Assembly: GCF_037038585.1 (NCBI RefSeq)
Contig: NC_092560.1
Location: 84,925,549 to 84,989,548, forward strand
Source of the DNA: Patagioenas fasciata
Taxonomy: Eukaryota; Chordata; Aves; Columbiformes; Columbidae
Direction of reading: 5' to 3'
Length of the DNA: 64,000 nt
Shown here: positions 14,501 to 28,400 of the stretch, piece after piece
Layout: the number at the start of each line of letters is the position of its first letter
Position numbering within the stretch: the stretch's first letter is position 1
Program-made: the position numbers and the translations under genes
Notes under the pieces: model-generated
Seen by the model: the letters and a program-made list of their open reading frames with translations, nothing else
What the model was told of the DNA's origin: nothing
The model's database searches: none

Positions 14501-17500
14501 GTCGTGAGACCGACACTGGAAATCAAAGATTGCTATAGAACAAAATTAAGTAACTTCTCACAGAAATGTCAAAGAAAACCTGTTAAAAGAAAAGCCATTG
14601 CAGTGATTAAGAGTTTAAAGTGAGCTTTAGATGAGCAGTGTGAACATGAGTGTGTTTCCTACTACAGAAAGCTGTAGTGAATTCTGCGTTTCAGAGAGTT
14701 TGGCCAGTGAAAGCAGTGAACAGAGGCCGAAAAAGGACTCTGTCCGTCACCTTTGTCCATGTGTTCTGAAGAGGTTGTCATAGAGCTGAGTATTAAATGT
14801 GTATGTAAAGCAGCGATAGACGTTAGAAGAGGAGGATTTTTCATTCTAGTGCCGTTACTTAAAAAACTTCATGTAAAGAGCAAATAAAATCCTCAGGGAG
14901 TCTTTCCATGGATGGCAGAGCATTTGGGGAAGAGCCTCTGGAGCCCACACCCCAGCTCCCGGGAAATACACCCAGGACTGTTCTCTGGATCCTTAATTAC
15001 AACTCTCGCCAGTGCCATCAAGGAAGACGAGCATGGGCCGCGGGATGTCCCCGTGTCCCCGTGTCACCAGCGCGGAGCTGCAGCCGCCGCTGACCGCGCA
15101 CCAGCAGCAGAGCCGTCGGAGCTGCGGGTCGCACCGAGCCCACCATAAATCACAGGGCTGATCCTCTCGACTGTTCGGGATCCAGGGAAACCATCTGGCC
15201 GGCATTCACACTTTTGGCTAATGAGTCCTTTGGAAGCTCTCCCGCGATTGTGTCATGTGGATGAGTATGCGAGGCGGCAGGATGATATTCTCGCTCTGCA
15301 GCCTCGCTCCACACAGTCCTCTGTTTAAGTTTCACGTCCACCCAGGAGCTTAGCGCCGTCACATTCCATGTGCTCACCCTTGGTTACCGGTGCCGCCGTC
15401 CCTTGTGGCAGAACAGTGACTCTGTGGGGTTTTGATGAGTTTTCTATCTCTTTTGATGAGTTTTCTCTCTCTTTGTGTCATGTCCACTGTCACTGCAAAG
15501 ATGGCCCCAAATCCTCGGGGATCCATCAGACAACGTGCTGCTTTTCACATCCTACATCCTACATCCATCCTTCCCAAAACGTCTCCTCTGCTCTTTCGAA
15601 CCCTTTGCTCTCCCAGTTGCCTTTTGCTTTGAGTCCCTTTCTTTCAAATGCCTTCTTTTCAGGATTAGATTTGGGGGGACATCTAGGAATCCTTGCGGTA
15701 TGAAACCAGATGCTTCCTTCCATGTATTTTGCTGGGAGGATGGCACTGAAGGCAGCGCTCTCCGCAGATGTTTGCACCGCTGCGGTGCTTCCCGTGCTGC
15801 CCTAACAAAGCGCTCGCTTTGCTCATGCACAGGGACAAGAAAACACTTAAATATACGCTCAGAAGTAGAGACATGAGAGGTTTGTCCCTGTGGTTTTAAG
15901 CACGCACGTGTGTGTGTAAGGGTATATTTTTAAATCCCAGTTAAGCATGTGCCTCGTGCTTAAATGTTGTGTTGAATCAGGATGGGAACACACACGTGGT
16001 TGAAATTAAACATATTTAGTGCTCTTTTGGAGGCAAAACCTAAATCGTTATTTTTAGCCCGTGCCTCAGGAACTGTGCCCTCTTTCCTTCCTATGACTTC
16101 AGTACTGTAAGAACCTCCTCTCTATCTCCGTGTGGATTGCAGGCATAGTCTCTTTGGTAGCAGCAGCTTGAGTGGGACCTAAAGGGAAACTCAAGCTCAT
16201 GCTCCTTGATTCGTAACAAGAAGCTCCGTGCATCGCCCCGTCCTGGCTCCGGAGCACCCCAAAAAGCTCAGCCTAACTGTGGGGCAGCGCAGAACATCTG
16301 CTGGGCCACCCTACCCGGTGCAGGTGTAAAAAGTCAAGAGAGAGATACCAAAATATCCCAAATGAGCAGAGCGATGCCATTGCGCAGCAGTGCTGAGGCC
16401 CCGGCCGTGTCAGGGGAAGCTCAGATCAATTTTAATCTGTGTAAAGCAGCATAAAGAGAAAAGTTTGTGCTTCATTTAGTGATTTTCCAAACAAGGGGTT
16501 TTGTTGGTGTGTTTCACAGTTTTTACATGGATAGCAATACCGTCCTGTTACAGTAATAAGACTGTGCATTTCTCTAGTGAATGATTTAATACATCAAAAC
16601 CAGGTTGATTTCTCCTTCATTGTCAGTCTTCAAGTTTGACCTTGTGTGTGAGCGCTATAGACCCTGCTCCGAGCCTGGGACGCACCGTGACATGCGGTGA
16701 AGGTGAAATTCGTGTTGAAGTCAGTGTGACAACGACCAGCGCCTTGTTGCCCCTATGTTACATGAGATGAGGCATCATTTATGTTGCTGTATTTTTTTAT
16801 AAACCCTTTAAGAAAAACCATTTGCTTTTCTGGGCTGCAGAAGCACAAACCACACAAGACCCGTACACGAAAATGATCGGATTTCCCAGACCGTGGTGAA
16901 GTTGAAGGCTGTAAAACTTACTGACGGTTTCCTGCAAGGGGGTTTGGCTTTTGAAGCCTGACACATCTTCATGCAGGAATGAAGGACTATTTAAGGTCTA
17001 TATGAAGGTCTATTTAAGGGCTCGCTGAAGCCCCGGTGAAGTGTTGCAGATAGAATTTGACGTTCCTCACCAATGGTGCCTACCATTGGAGTCAGGCCGC
17101 CCGGCTTCGGCTGTGCTTTCAAATTATTTGCTTTGCTATAGAATAAACCCCAGCCAGAGTGGTATTTGTGCCAATATTTCCTTTCCTCGCGGATAATCCA
17201 TTGTGTGGGATGAAGTCTCTATTTCTGCAACTGTTCTAAGGATTAGAAATGCAGTCAGCGCCGGGTCTTAAAAGGAGCTCTTAAAAGAAGCGATAGGACA
17301 CAAACGGGCTGCGAACACAACCCAAGGCAACCCGATCGCTCACAAAACTCCATTCCCGAAATCATGGGCCCAAACGGCAGGCCGGTGCCACCGGGGCTTC
17401 CCTTAGGCCTGGCTTTAGAGCTTGTGCGGGTCAGCCTTGCTCAGCCCAGGCCGTAGACTGAGTCTCCCTGCAAACAACACCTCATTTTCTTCTGAGCCTT

Positions 17501-20500
17501 CATTGCTCTGCTGCTGTGTCTCGTTTTGCTTCATATAAAACCACTTTTTCCCGAGATCCTCTGTGATTTATGCACATTAATTTAGGCATAATAAAAACCG
17601 TAATACACCTGACACGAAAAAAATTCAGATAGATATTTGAGGCGTACGTATACAGGTGTATATAAATTCATTCACTTTTCACATAAGATATCTTGTAATT
17701 AACGGGCAGATTATTTACATTCTAGACAAATTTGTCTTAATCTTTGCTTGTTCCCAACCATTTAAAATACGTTGTGCTTGGGTATCTCAACAGCTCTGCT
17801 TTCAGTGGCTTGTTCCTGGGTTTAACTCCTAAATCACTTGGGCGCTTTTGCAGAACTCGTTCACCGAAAATTAATCTTGAATAAAATCCACGTTTTATAA
17901 AAAAGCCTTTTTGAAGCTGTTTCCAAGTGTCTTTAATGTTCTGCTTTATATAAAACGTAATAACGAAACGTCGTATTTAAAAGCAAATATTCCTGCGTGC
18001 TATCATCTATTCATTCAATTATTCAGTGGAGTTTTGAACAATCAAACCTAAAAAAGGAAGGCGTGAATAGAATGATGTGGCAAACGCGGCAGTGTCTCTG
18101 TGGCCTTCATTATCATTGTCAAGAAGGAAATTTACATAAATGGAGAATTATGGGGTTTGTTTTGTTTTTTACCGTTCCGAGATGACTATTTTATCTGTGC
18201 CGTGTAATCTTGGAAACAAAAGTAATTGAAAGCATCAGGATACTATCAGAGTGAATATAGTGTATCGTACAAAAATGCGCATTTTGTACCTTTTCTATTG
18301 TTCTAAAAGGAAACACATTGTCCACGTAGTTGGTTCTTTTGCTGTTAGTGAACGCCAGGAGTATGAACAACGGCGAGGAAAGGCTGGTGCTGCGCCGTCT
18401 CCTGACCTCTCGCTCTGTGTGTGTGTGTTCACAGATGATGAATATTGACAACACTGTAATTAATCGGGAGGTTCCGTTGAGCTGATGTCCCCCCAAGCCA
18501 TAGGGACCATAGGGTGTGATTGCGGGAGGAGTTGTTGAGTCAAGCTGGGGAAGAGCTCGGCCGCTTGTACCGTCTGCACTCCCACCGAGGAGAGGAGCGA
18601 GAAGGTCCAGGACATTCGGCTGGATTTGTGTCGCCTTGTTGCACTCTGTGTCTTCTGGCAGAAGACAGAGGAAGGAATTCAAGGCTTGAAGCGTTTATAG
18701 CTGCGGGATTCCTAAGGAAGGTTGGGATTTATTATTTTGCGTAGCAAAAATACGGGTAATAGCGCTGAACTGATGGAATGGTAGGATCTGAAAGGCTCAT
18801 CCCAGAACCCAACAACCAAACCCGAGCCACGTTCCCATGGAGATTTCTGGATTTTTAATAGTGCCAGCGTAGAGAAATGAGAGAAGGAAGCAGCAGCCTT
18901 TGCTCCCTCCAGCTTTTCTGTAATAAATGGAGTTAGAAGGGAATGCAGGATGCTCATGGCAGCTGGGAAGGGCAGTAAGGGAATGATTGATGCGCGAACC
19001 CTTAACACACAGAGTCTGGAAACTGTTGAGCGGGGAACAGATCTCAGAATTATGTTGTGCTTCTGGCAGACGCTTTTTGGTCGGTATCGTTCCAGAAACC
19101 ATTGTTTGTGTTCTCTAGAATAACCTGCTCCCATCTCAGTCCACATCATCGCCCCGATTTAGTGCTCCCCAACCGGTGAAGGCGTAGACGTCTCTACCCA
19201 GGTGAGAACGCGAGCGGCTCTCATTTGGAGCCAGCCCCGTTGCTGTTTCCAACCTCCTGTGTGGGCACAGGCCCTCATTCTGCACCTCCTTGCCAAGAAA
19301 CAGTCAGTCTAGTACCTTCTGCTTTATATTTACAAAAATATTTGTTCGTCCGCTCTCAAAGCTGCTGCTGAAGCTCCGAGGTGTCGCATCGAGCAGGCAA
19401 ATCGATCGCGTGGAGAATGTACACGGTTGCTTATAGACTGTTTCAAATGCGATTTATCAACCTGCCGTCGTTCAACAAGTGCTCAGGAGTAATGGATAAG
19501 AGCGAGATCTTCAGTTCGACACCGTGAGGTCTCTGTTGAGAGGGGAGCCATGGCAGGATGGGGCTGAATTCCCTGGCTCTGTTGTTATTTTAGTTCACAA
19601 GATAGAAGGGCAGCTGGTTTCTATTCCACTGTGCAATCACTGCACAGACCCAGGAACAGCTTCACTTTCATCTGCAGGAGTTTGGAAAGGAAACGGCAAT
19701 ACAAGGAGCAGCAAACCCGTAGCGGCGCGAGTGTTCCAGCATCCAGCCTCTGTTGGGCTTGGATCCCGATGCCTCTGGACCCAGCTCTCTGCATTTAGGC
19801 CGTCTGCACTTTGGAGGTGTATACGTGTCTCACTGTAGTGCAAACACCGATGTTTGGCCACCGTGCACCCACAGATCTCCGTGCACCATGAAGATGTCCT
19901 GAAACCCGCAGCTCCCAGCCCCGTCACGGTGTTCAACAGCTCCAAAAGCCTCAGGTGAATGGGAGAAGGGCTGAGAGGTGACGTTGTACCTGCACGGCTT
20001 TCACATGAGCTACAGGCGAGTTTCCTGAGGTTGAAAATAAGACAGTGAAAGCAAATACTTGCCCTTCTCTCTGTTCCTATTAATTTCCCCGCTGTGACGC
20101 CAAATGAAACAATCCTGAAATCGTCCAGCGCGAGGAGTTGGGACCGAGGAGCCGCGGGAAACCCAAAAGACATCAACGCCATCAAGCCCAAGCGTGTTAC
20201 TGCTATATATGCTGCATTTTCTTATTTAACTTTTAAACTAAACTACCTGACATCACCCCTTTAACAAGGCGAACTTGCAGTGATAATGCGGGGCTAGGAG
20301 TTTTTAAATAAGGGTTCTCCCATTCTGTTTAAAAACGCAGATTAAGGAATTTTTGGAGGTGCTTTAAGAGCTCTGCATGGATCCCTAATGTGGTGTGGAC
20401 TCTTAAAAAAGAGCAGTCCTGTTTAAGGCTGAAACCTCTTCTAATTTTTGCAAGAAATAGGGTCATGATATGTTTGGTAGGATGAGGATGTGGGGTTTTG

Positions 20501-22490
20501 GTGTAAGCCGTCCTTCCTGAAAACTACAATATCCTTCGCTGTTCTGCCATAACTCCATCAAAAACATTCTCTGATCTGCTTCCCTACACCTCCCCATCCT
20601 TTGTGCAAATACGGTTTATGGATTGTACATTTGATGTTGAATATTTGGGCCTGCAGCATAAAATAGGGTCAAAAAGCATCCGTGTAATTTACCTGAAGTT
20701 GTCACCTTCATTAGGAAGCTGTGTCATTAACAAATAACCCTGCTGTAGGTTGGGTTTTGGCCAGGTCACTGCAGCCTGTGTATTGTCCCCGCTGCAACGC
20801 TATTGCACTGCTTAATATGCACTAAATGGAAATAAATATCTTAACATTGGTTTAGGAGGAGTAATGGAAATGCGTGAAGTTATCCCTAAAATACGATAAC
20901 CTCCTGTTCCCCAGCAGGAACTCCAGGGCCTTGTTCAGATACATTGATTGTGTTGTCTGCAAAACTAGAGAGAGAGCTTAAAAGATTGAAAAGAAATGAG
21001 GGATTAGGAAAAAAAAAGCACTAGAGGGAGGAAGCACAAAGCAAAACTGCATCTGGCTAGCGTAAATGCACAGGTTCTTGCATATTACATGTTCTCATTG
21101 TTATCCTTACTATTGAGTCGCAAGTGAAATAGTTTAACTAAAGCAGTGATGCCCCGCTGGGTGGTTTCCAGGACCATTGAACCTCATGGCACTTGTTTAA
21201 CACCTCGTCCTCGCCCGTGGCTCCACCAGCGAGGCTTTGGCTGCAGTGGGGACGTGACCGGGGGTGCTCCGAGCATCATCGTCCCCATCGCCTTCCTGCA
21301 GCAAAGACATTGATAGGTTGTGCCTTTACAGGTCTAGTCGGAAGAGAAGGATGAAACAGCTGATGTTCCTGGGCTTTAGCAAGCGCTAAGATGCCTCCAA
21401 CTGGCAACTGAAAGCGCCCGAGGCTGGCTCCTGCTCGCAGGCGTCCCGGTGTGAGCACCCGGAACCGACACTGAGCCGCCGCGCGCCTCTCACTGTGCAG
21501 CCGGTGACAGAGCCGTTGGGCTCAGGGCGACGGGAGCGTCGGGCCGAGCTGGCACCACCCGCTGTGCCCCCAGACCGGGGCACAAAGTCCGGCCATAAAC
21601 ACGCTGAGTGCTCACTCTGTGCTTTACACATTAAGCAGTCATCCTTACCATTATTGTTCTGGTTTTTAGGAGACTAGCAAAATTACCAGCCCCATGATCT
21701 CCCCGGTTGCACCCGTTGAAGTTGTGCCGGAGCTTTGGCTTGCCTGCAAACTGGAGCTCAAACAAGAGCTGCCCCGGTTCACACTGCGCTGGGAGCGCTC
21801 TGGATTTACACCAGAGACAAGCCGTGCTTTCCACTCCAAGCTTATTATTGTCAAGCGGGTTCTCCCCTAAGTGGAAGCAAGAAGCAATCTTGCTTTTCAT
21901 TTCATCGCCAGGAAGCATCAGAAACGCAAAGGGTCAGCGGAGGAAGAGGAGAATAAGGAGAAAAGCAGGCTGTCTGAAGTAAAGATGTGTTTTGTGCATG
22001 AATAACTCCCTAACAATCTGCTGAAGGAGTGATTTTGTATCAGCCTGAAACCCCAAACCAGCATCATTTTTATTTGCCAAGCACCTGTGAAAGAATGCAG
22101 CTGCAAGACCATGGGAAAACAATGGGAACTGTGACAGTTCATTAATATAAACCAGCGACTAGATTTATTTGGAAAAGTCATTGATACAGAATTACACTGG
22201 AGGACACAGTGGCATTCCTGAGGTATGCCAGCGAGCAGCTAACTAAGATTATAGATGTGTGTACATCATTGGAACTCCAATGGTTGTTTGGTAACGGTTA
22301 CGATTTATTGTGTATGTCAGACAGCGAAACAAATGTATAAGGAGGAGTGATTGCTTCAGCGTTTCCTTGTTTCTTTGTTTTTTATTCGTTACCCGTTTTC
22401 ATGTGTTTTTTGACGGGGTTTTTTGTCGCTCGCTCTGGCTGTATTTTCTGGTGAAGCAAGAGTTTGGAAAGTGCAGGCGATATTTCAAGC
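11576..22490. other. Intergenic unique DNA, gene desert
   Basis: No coding exon or RNA gene recognised. It is mostly AT-rich, with local alternation such as the TATATA-rich stretch at about 14050-14140. A 21-bp direct duplication lies at 15430-15471. A TG run is at about 18416-18429. A block at about 17520-17990 is rich in TAATTA/ATTAAT-like motifs and resembles conserved non-coding sequence. ORFs here are short and random in composition. Confidence 0.6.
15430..15471. repeat. 21 bp tandem duplication
   Basis: TTTTGATGAGTTTTCTATCTC is followed directly by the same 21 bp with one change. A small, recent-looking duplication in unique DNA. Confidence 0.9.
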
Positions 22491-25400
22491 GGTGATCTGC
22501 ACAGATGGGAGTGAGGGAACATCTTCCCGCGAAACCCGTTCTCGGATACCCTGTGATCCAAGCGGCTCCGTGTCTGCGCTAGGCGGGGCGCCCTGACCCC
22601 GGCGGGAAGGCGCTGGGGTGGCGCTGGGGACGCGGGGACGGTCCGGGACCGGCAGACGTGTCCTCCCGAGGGGTCGGTGAGTGGTGCGGACGCGGGTGCG
22701 CGGTCGGTGCTGCCCCGTGAGTTGGTCCATGGAAGAACGTTGTGCAGGTCCGAGCTGCCGAGGTGTTTGGCCGCTCCCGGTGTTCCGCCCTTAGAAAGTT
22801 CGGTGCTTTTAATGAGTTTGAGGTCCATCTCCGGCGTGCGGAGTGATGAAGAGGCTCTGTCACTGTGAGCAGCAGTTACAAATGACAGGGCGGGCAGTGC
22901 TGTTCTGGGTAAGCCCAAACCAGTTTGCTTTGCGTGGATCAGCAGCTACTGAAGAGGTACGGGACCGCAGGCATTAGGCTGTTGCAGATTTTCGTGGGGT
23001 TGAGGGTGCGATGTCAGGAGAGACGTTTGCTGCCCACTCTGCAAACAGCAAAACGTGACGGCAGAATAAGGGGTAAAATGACAATCGGGTTTCGGATATG
23101 AATAGTTTTGGGGAAATCTCTGTGATCAGGTCAGTTCAAAGAAGCTGAACATGACCAGTCTGACTTGCTCAATCTCCTCCCTTTTCCTTTCTTTCCTTCT
23201 CTGCTCCCCTATCTCTCCCTCTCTTCTTTTTAAAACCGAATTTTCCCATTTCCAGATGCAACTGCAATATAAAGTAGAAATAAACCAAGGCAGTTAAATT
23301 GTTGAAGCCCATAATCTCTCCACATAACCCCTAAGAAAAAGGGTGCATCATCCAACTCTGTGTAGCGGTTATGGGTCCCTATTGCTGCACTATCTGTAAA
23401 TACAAGAGTAGCTCAGCTTATGAAATTTTGAAGCACAGGAGGCGCAAAGGAAGCCTGGCGGTGTCTGTGGAGCCGCTGGGAAGCTGGTGGCAGCGTCCTG
23501 GTGCCGCAGAAAGCCGTCTGCCAGTGTAATATACCTGCGAAATGGTTGGTTGGTGGGAGGGTGAGTGATGCTGCACTCACAAATGTCTTCTCGGCGCACA
23601 GGAAACGTGGAGTGATTCTGTTCGTTATTTGCCGGCAGTAAAACGAGCGGCGGGTACGTGCGTAGGGCGGTGGGAAAGGGAGGAAATGTTTGCGTGAGCT
23701 CTGTTACAGACTGGTTGTACAGGATCGCTTTTGGACATGTGGAGCTAGCACCTTCATTTTCGGCTTTTCCCCTCCTTCCCTCTGCCCAGAATCTCCCTGG
23801 ACTCACAAGAGCTGTGGGGGCTGTGCGGACACTCACCTTCCATCCGGTGTTTCACTCGGATAGCCGCTGTACCTTTGTGTCGCTAAACCCTAAATTTCGG
23901 TGGCTTTCTTTTCCTCCTCTCCTGAAATGGCTTTGCAATGCTTATCCTTAAGTAATAGTCAGTAAAGGCAAATTATCTTCAATCAAGCAAGGTTTATTTA
24001 ATTTAGAAAATAGCAAATAGAGAGAAAATCAAACTAAATGAAATGAAAACAGAATAATTCATATCTAATCTAAGGTCTTGCTCGACCGAATGCTTCTCGT
24101 AGTTCTGCTCTTCTTGTTGTGCTTATTACAAGACAGGGGCCGTTTGTCCCAAACCGGCCACCTCTCCAGGCCCAGCGTTGCCCAAGTCTGAAGGGCACGG
24201 GGCTGCTCACCCTTTATTCACCCTTTCATTATCTTATCCTGCCTTTTGTATTAACATGCAATCCACCGCTGGACCCCGTATTAATGAAGCTTCTTACAGC
24301 ATCCTGCTAGAAAGCTTTCCAACTTCCTTCCGATTAACACGCGGTGCTTCAGAGGAGCCCTCGGAGTGGGGAGGTGTCTGGCAACTGCACAGAACCTTTT
24401 TTCAGGCAACTTCACCTAAGATGTCCTTGTTAAATTAACGACTCCTCAAATGCTGATTACCCCCTCCGGTTGGTTTCTTCATTGTCTTCCAGGCAGAGCG
24501 CTTGCTTTCCTATATTTTGTTTAGGTTACAGCTGAAAAGTATCATCTTGCTTTAACGCTTCCAATTGATGTCAGACGAGCTGGATTGAGATTGTCGTGTG
24601 TAAACCAGTGACTCTTCCGGAGATGCATAACTGGGCACAGAAGAAGTGTAGGGGTGGCGCAGTGGGTGAGGACGGAGTCCTGCTGGAGGCTGCTGTGACG
24701 AAGGGGAGCCGGCAGCACGCAGGACTTTGCGTTTACACGCAGGGCAACCCAGAATGGATAATTATTTCTGCTTCTCAGTCTTCATGCCCTGAATTTAAAG
24801 TGGTAGAACGGATCTGGTTTTTAGTGGTCAGACGTTATCAGTAACCCAGGTAAGACTCTGGGGAGCTGTAACCATCTCCAAGTACGTTGGAATAAACGTG
24901 GAGCCTTAGGGGACACATCGGTAAAGCTTCACCATGTGTGCAAGCACTTGTATCTTCCAGGAGGGGGGAGGAAACTTGCCACCAAAACTAGAAATGAAAA
25001 ACATGAGGAAGACTTTGATGATTCCCTCCCTTCTTGAAAAGCCCCGTCCAAGCTCCACAGTAAAGAAGGATTGCTGGAGAAAGTGGACTGGGAGCTCGAG
25101 CATAAAGCGAGCGGTGGGAGAGCTGGTTTCCTCCCGCGCCAGGAGTGCTGGCACGCTCTGGTTCCGCAGGAAGGGAGGACGTCTCCATCGTGCCGCCCAG
25201 CCGCTGTCCGCGCTCCGCAGAGCCTGCCGGTGCGGAGAGCAGCGAACGGAGGAAAGTCCTCCCCGCCACGGCGCACGGGAGCTCGGCGGTCCTGAGCGCT
25301 CCCAGGCCTGGAAGTGCTTGTGCATCTACCGCATAACGACCTTTTAGAGCACAGTATCCCGCGTAAACGCTTGCTTTTGTGCCGCGATTCCATCTGCAAG

Positions 25401-28400
25401 TTATACACAGCGTCTGTTTCTGCCCTTGGCGCCTGGAGGTGCCCGCGGGTGCCGAGGAGGACACCTCGAATTCATCCTGGGACCGGGGCTGTTGTGGGTG
25501 CTGTGCCGCGTGAGCCCCTTGGGGCAGTGAGTCCCAGCGCCAGCAGGTTTGATGGCATAACTTGCACTGAAGCCGCTGCATCGCCACGTACCTGTCCGTC
25601 TGTCTGAGCAGCCGTCGGAACAGCGCAGCAGGACTGCGGCCACACCGAGAACACGAGGACCACGCAGCGGTGCGCTGGGATAAATCCAGTTCTAGTCCTC
25701 ACAGAGGGATCCTCATTAAGCCCTCCACAGTACATGGAGCTCGTTAAGAAGCCGCATTCCTCGCCACTAAGGTGTGGACCTGCCCCAGGGCCTCCGGGCC
25801 AACTGCGCCGGTGCGAGGAATGTGGAGCAAACACCTCCTGCGTGGGACCCGTGGGCGTGCGGGTGTCCTGGGGCTGCCTCTTTCCCCAGTCCAGCTCTGC
25901 CTTCCAGGCACTGGAGCTGCCGAGAGCTGCAGCCGTGGAGTCGCTTCTGCCTCTGCATTCTTGGCTGCGGCTTCTGCTGGAGCTTCGCTTGCCACCGTGC
26001 TGGCTTCTTACACTGGTCCCTGTCAAAACGCTTCCCTCCTTTGCGCCGAGAAAGCCTGTCAGTGTGAAATGAGCTGGTTTTGTTGCTGCTTGTGTAATAC
26101 TGCAGGTATTTGCGTGCGGTGAGGGGGTCTTGAAGAACCATGCGGTCTCTGCAGCGGCAAGACTCGCTTGGAGAGTCGTGGAGCAGAGGGGGAGACCCTG
26201 CGGTGGTGGAGATCACTGGCTTGCCTTGCATCCAGTATAGATTTCATCTGACTTAAGATGCACAACTCATACGCCTCCCTCAGTGAACCAAATATTAGAT
26301 AAATAAATTACAACAAGATATTCCTGTAGGATTATTCTGCATCCAGTTCTAGGATTATTACCGAGAAGTAATAATTAGTGCAATGGCATCATCATACTAA
26401 TTTGTTTTGTTCTTAATTTCTACACAAAGAAGCTGAGCCTTGGTCCTAGAGGAGAGCTGTGCTTGGGGTGCTTAACAACAAGCTCTGGCGCAGAGCACCA
26501 AGCCTTGAGAGCTGCTCTCGGGCAGCAAACAGAGTACCAGCGCAATAGAGGTGTTACACACATATACAGTGATCTGAAGAGTTAACATCTATTGCAAGTA
26601 TTGTATAAGAACAAGAAGGGCATTCATATCTGACCAGGAAGGCTGTTTCTGGAGGTGCGAGGCAGGTTGGATCCAGTAAGCCCCCAAATGTATCTTAGTG
26701 ACAGTAATAAATCACCAGCACCTCTCAACAGGCAGGTGTCCACACAGACCCGGGGAAGAGCTCGGAATGATTCCTTTGCCAGTTAAACGCTAACAATAAG
26801 AGCCTTTCAAGGTTAGCAACACGATTTGTGAGAACGAGCAAACTATTGGGAAGGCTTCGCTCCGCCGTCTAAGTGAATAAGCCTTGGTACCAGCAGGTCA
26901 GATCTTGCTTTTGGTGAATCAGTAGTTATTTTGCAAGGGGAGGATTAGGTCTGTACTTGCTGTTTGAAAATAAACAAAACGATATATTAAATTAGACTTC
27001 CACTGCTGCAGAATGTTGTGGGAAAGTAAAACCGATACCGTTAAATTACAGAGAAAGGAGGAGAGTCCAAAATTTCCAAAACGTTCTCTTTTTCTTTTTT
27101 AACGACTGTCATTATATTTTGATGTGTTTAATAATACAGCAGAGGTTAAATGAAACATGAAAAAGGGATGTACATTAAAATTGAGATAACTCTTCCTTCA
27201 GTGAAGTGGAACCCAGCAGATGTAGCTGCACACTGTAATTGCTGCCTGTTTCCTGTCACTCTGATTAAGTTGCATTGTCCCTGCTCCAAGTGTAGGAATC
27301 AGCGGCTTCCCATAGGGCACAGCATGGGACAACTGGCTCCGGCACTCAAATGACTCTGCGCACCTCCTGCTTGTCCTGGTAATGGTATAGGCACACAATA
27401 TACATTGATGACTTATAAAACCAATAGGCTGTGCAGTGCGGGAGAGGCGCAGTGTCTTCCGTCTCCGCGGCGCTCCAGCCCAGGGCCGAGGTTTCTCGGT
27501 CGGGTTCAACTCCCCGGTTCTGGAGGCCAAATAACCCCGCGCCGGCTGCGCCGCCTTCGCTGGCTTTCTCGGGAGTTATTATGCACCTTCTAGCGTTGCT
27601 CTTTTACTCCTTTCAAAATATAACATTGTTCATTCTGTTCACAGTTATTCATGTTTTCCTTTCTGTAATAAATCCCTGCTTACAGGATTAAACTGCTAAT
27701 GGTAAAATCCAGTACCTATCTGGGGAACGCGAGGCCAGATTCCCAGCTGCTATAAATTGCAGTAGATCCACTGAAGCCAGCGGGGTTATTCTGATTTACA
27801 ACAGCTGTTGGACTTGCCTGAGAGGTCCATAAAGTGATAGTTTGTTTTTATTCCATTCAGAAAGAATGCGATGTGCCTCATTCAGCAGAGCATTGCCCTG
27901 CTTTTGTCCCACGGTGGTTCTGCTGCTCCCCGTGCCTTTACATCAGCGCGAAGCTCCGGTAGCGCCGAGGTGCGGCCGGGCTGCTGCTCAGCGTTAGTGA
28001 CTGCGTTTTACAAGTGGCCTCCAGTTACTGGCTGCTGAATTGCATACGTGGTGGCCGGGTTGTGTATCTACATTCAACCGTGCTTTGGCACGGGGGTAAA
28101 GTCAGGTTCTGCTCCCAGAGCCCCGGCAAACGAGGGCGGCGCGGTACCCGCTCTGCAGGCAGCTCCCCGTGGGAGCCACAACCCGCTTCAGATGTTGAGG
28201 TTCATCGGGAGGAGATTCGGAGCTTCAGGCGACCCAGCAAAGGTGGCGGGGAAGCAGCAGTGGTGCATCAGAGCGGCCGTGCACCCGGGCGTAGCTCACT
28301 GGTGCTGAGCAGCTCCAGCGCTCGCACACCGAGCCGCCCCAGTCTCCACCGCCTTCGCCGTTAGCAGCAGCTGAGCGGCAGGGCTGCGGATTAGGGGTTG

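Noticed and set aside
23980..24440. Possible LTR or retroelement remnant (TTTATTTA-rich start, ORF at 24119-24438)
   Set aside because: No terminal TG...CA pair, primer-binding site or recognisable viral domain seen, and no second copy in the window.
24655..24730. tRNA-like A-box (TGGCGCAGTGGG)
   Set aside because: No B-box (GGTTCGA-type) follows at the right distance and no cloverleaf is apparent.
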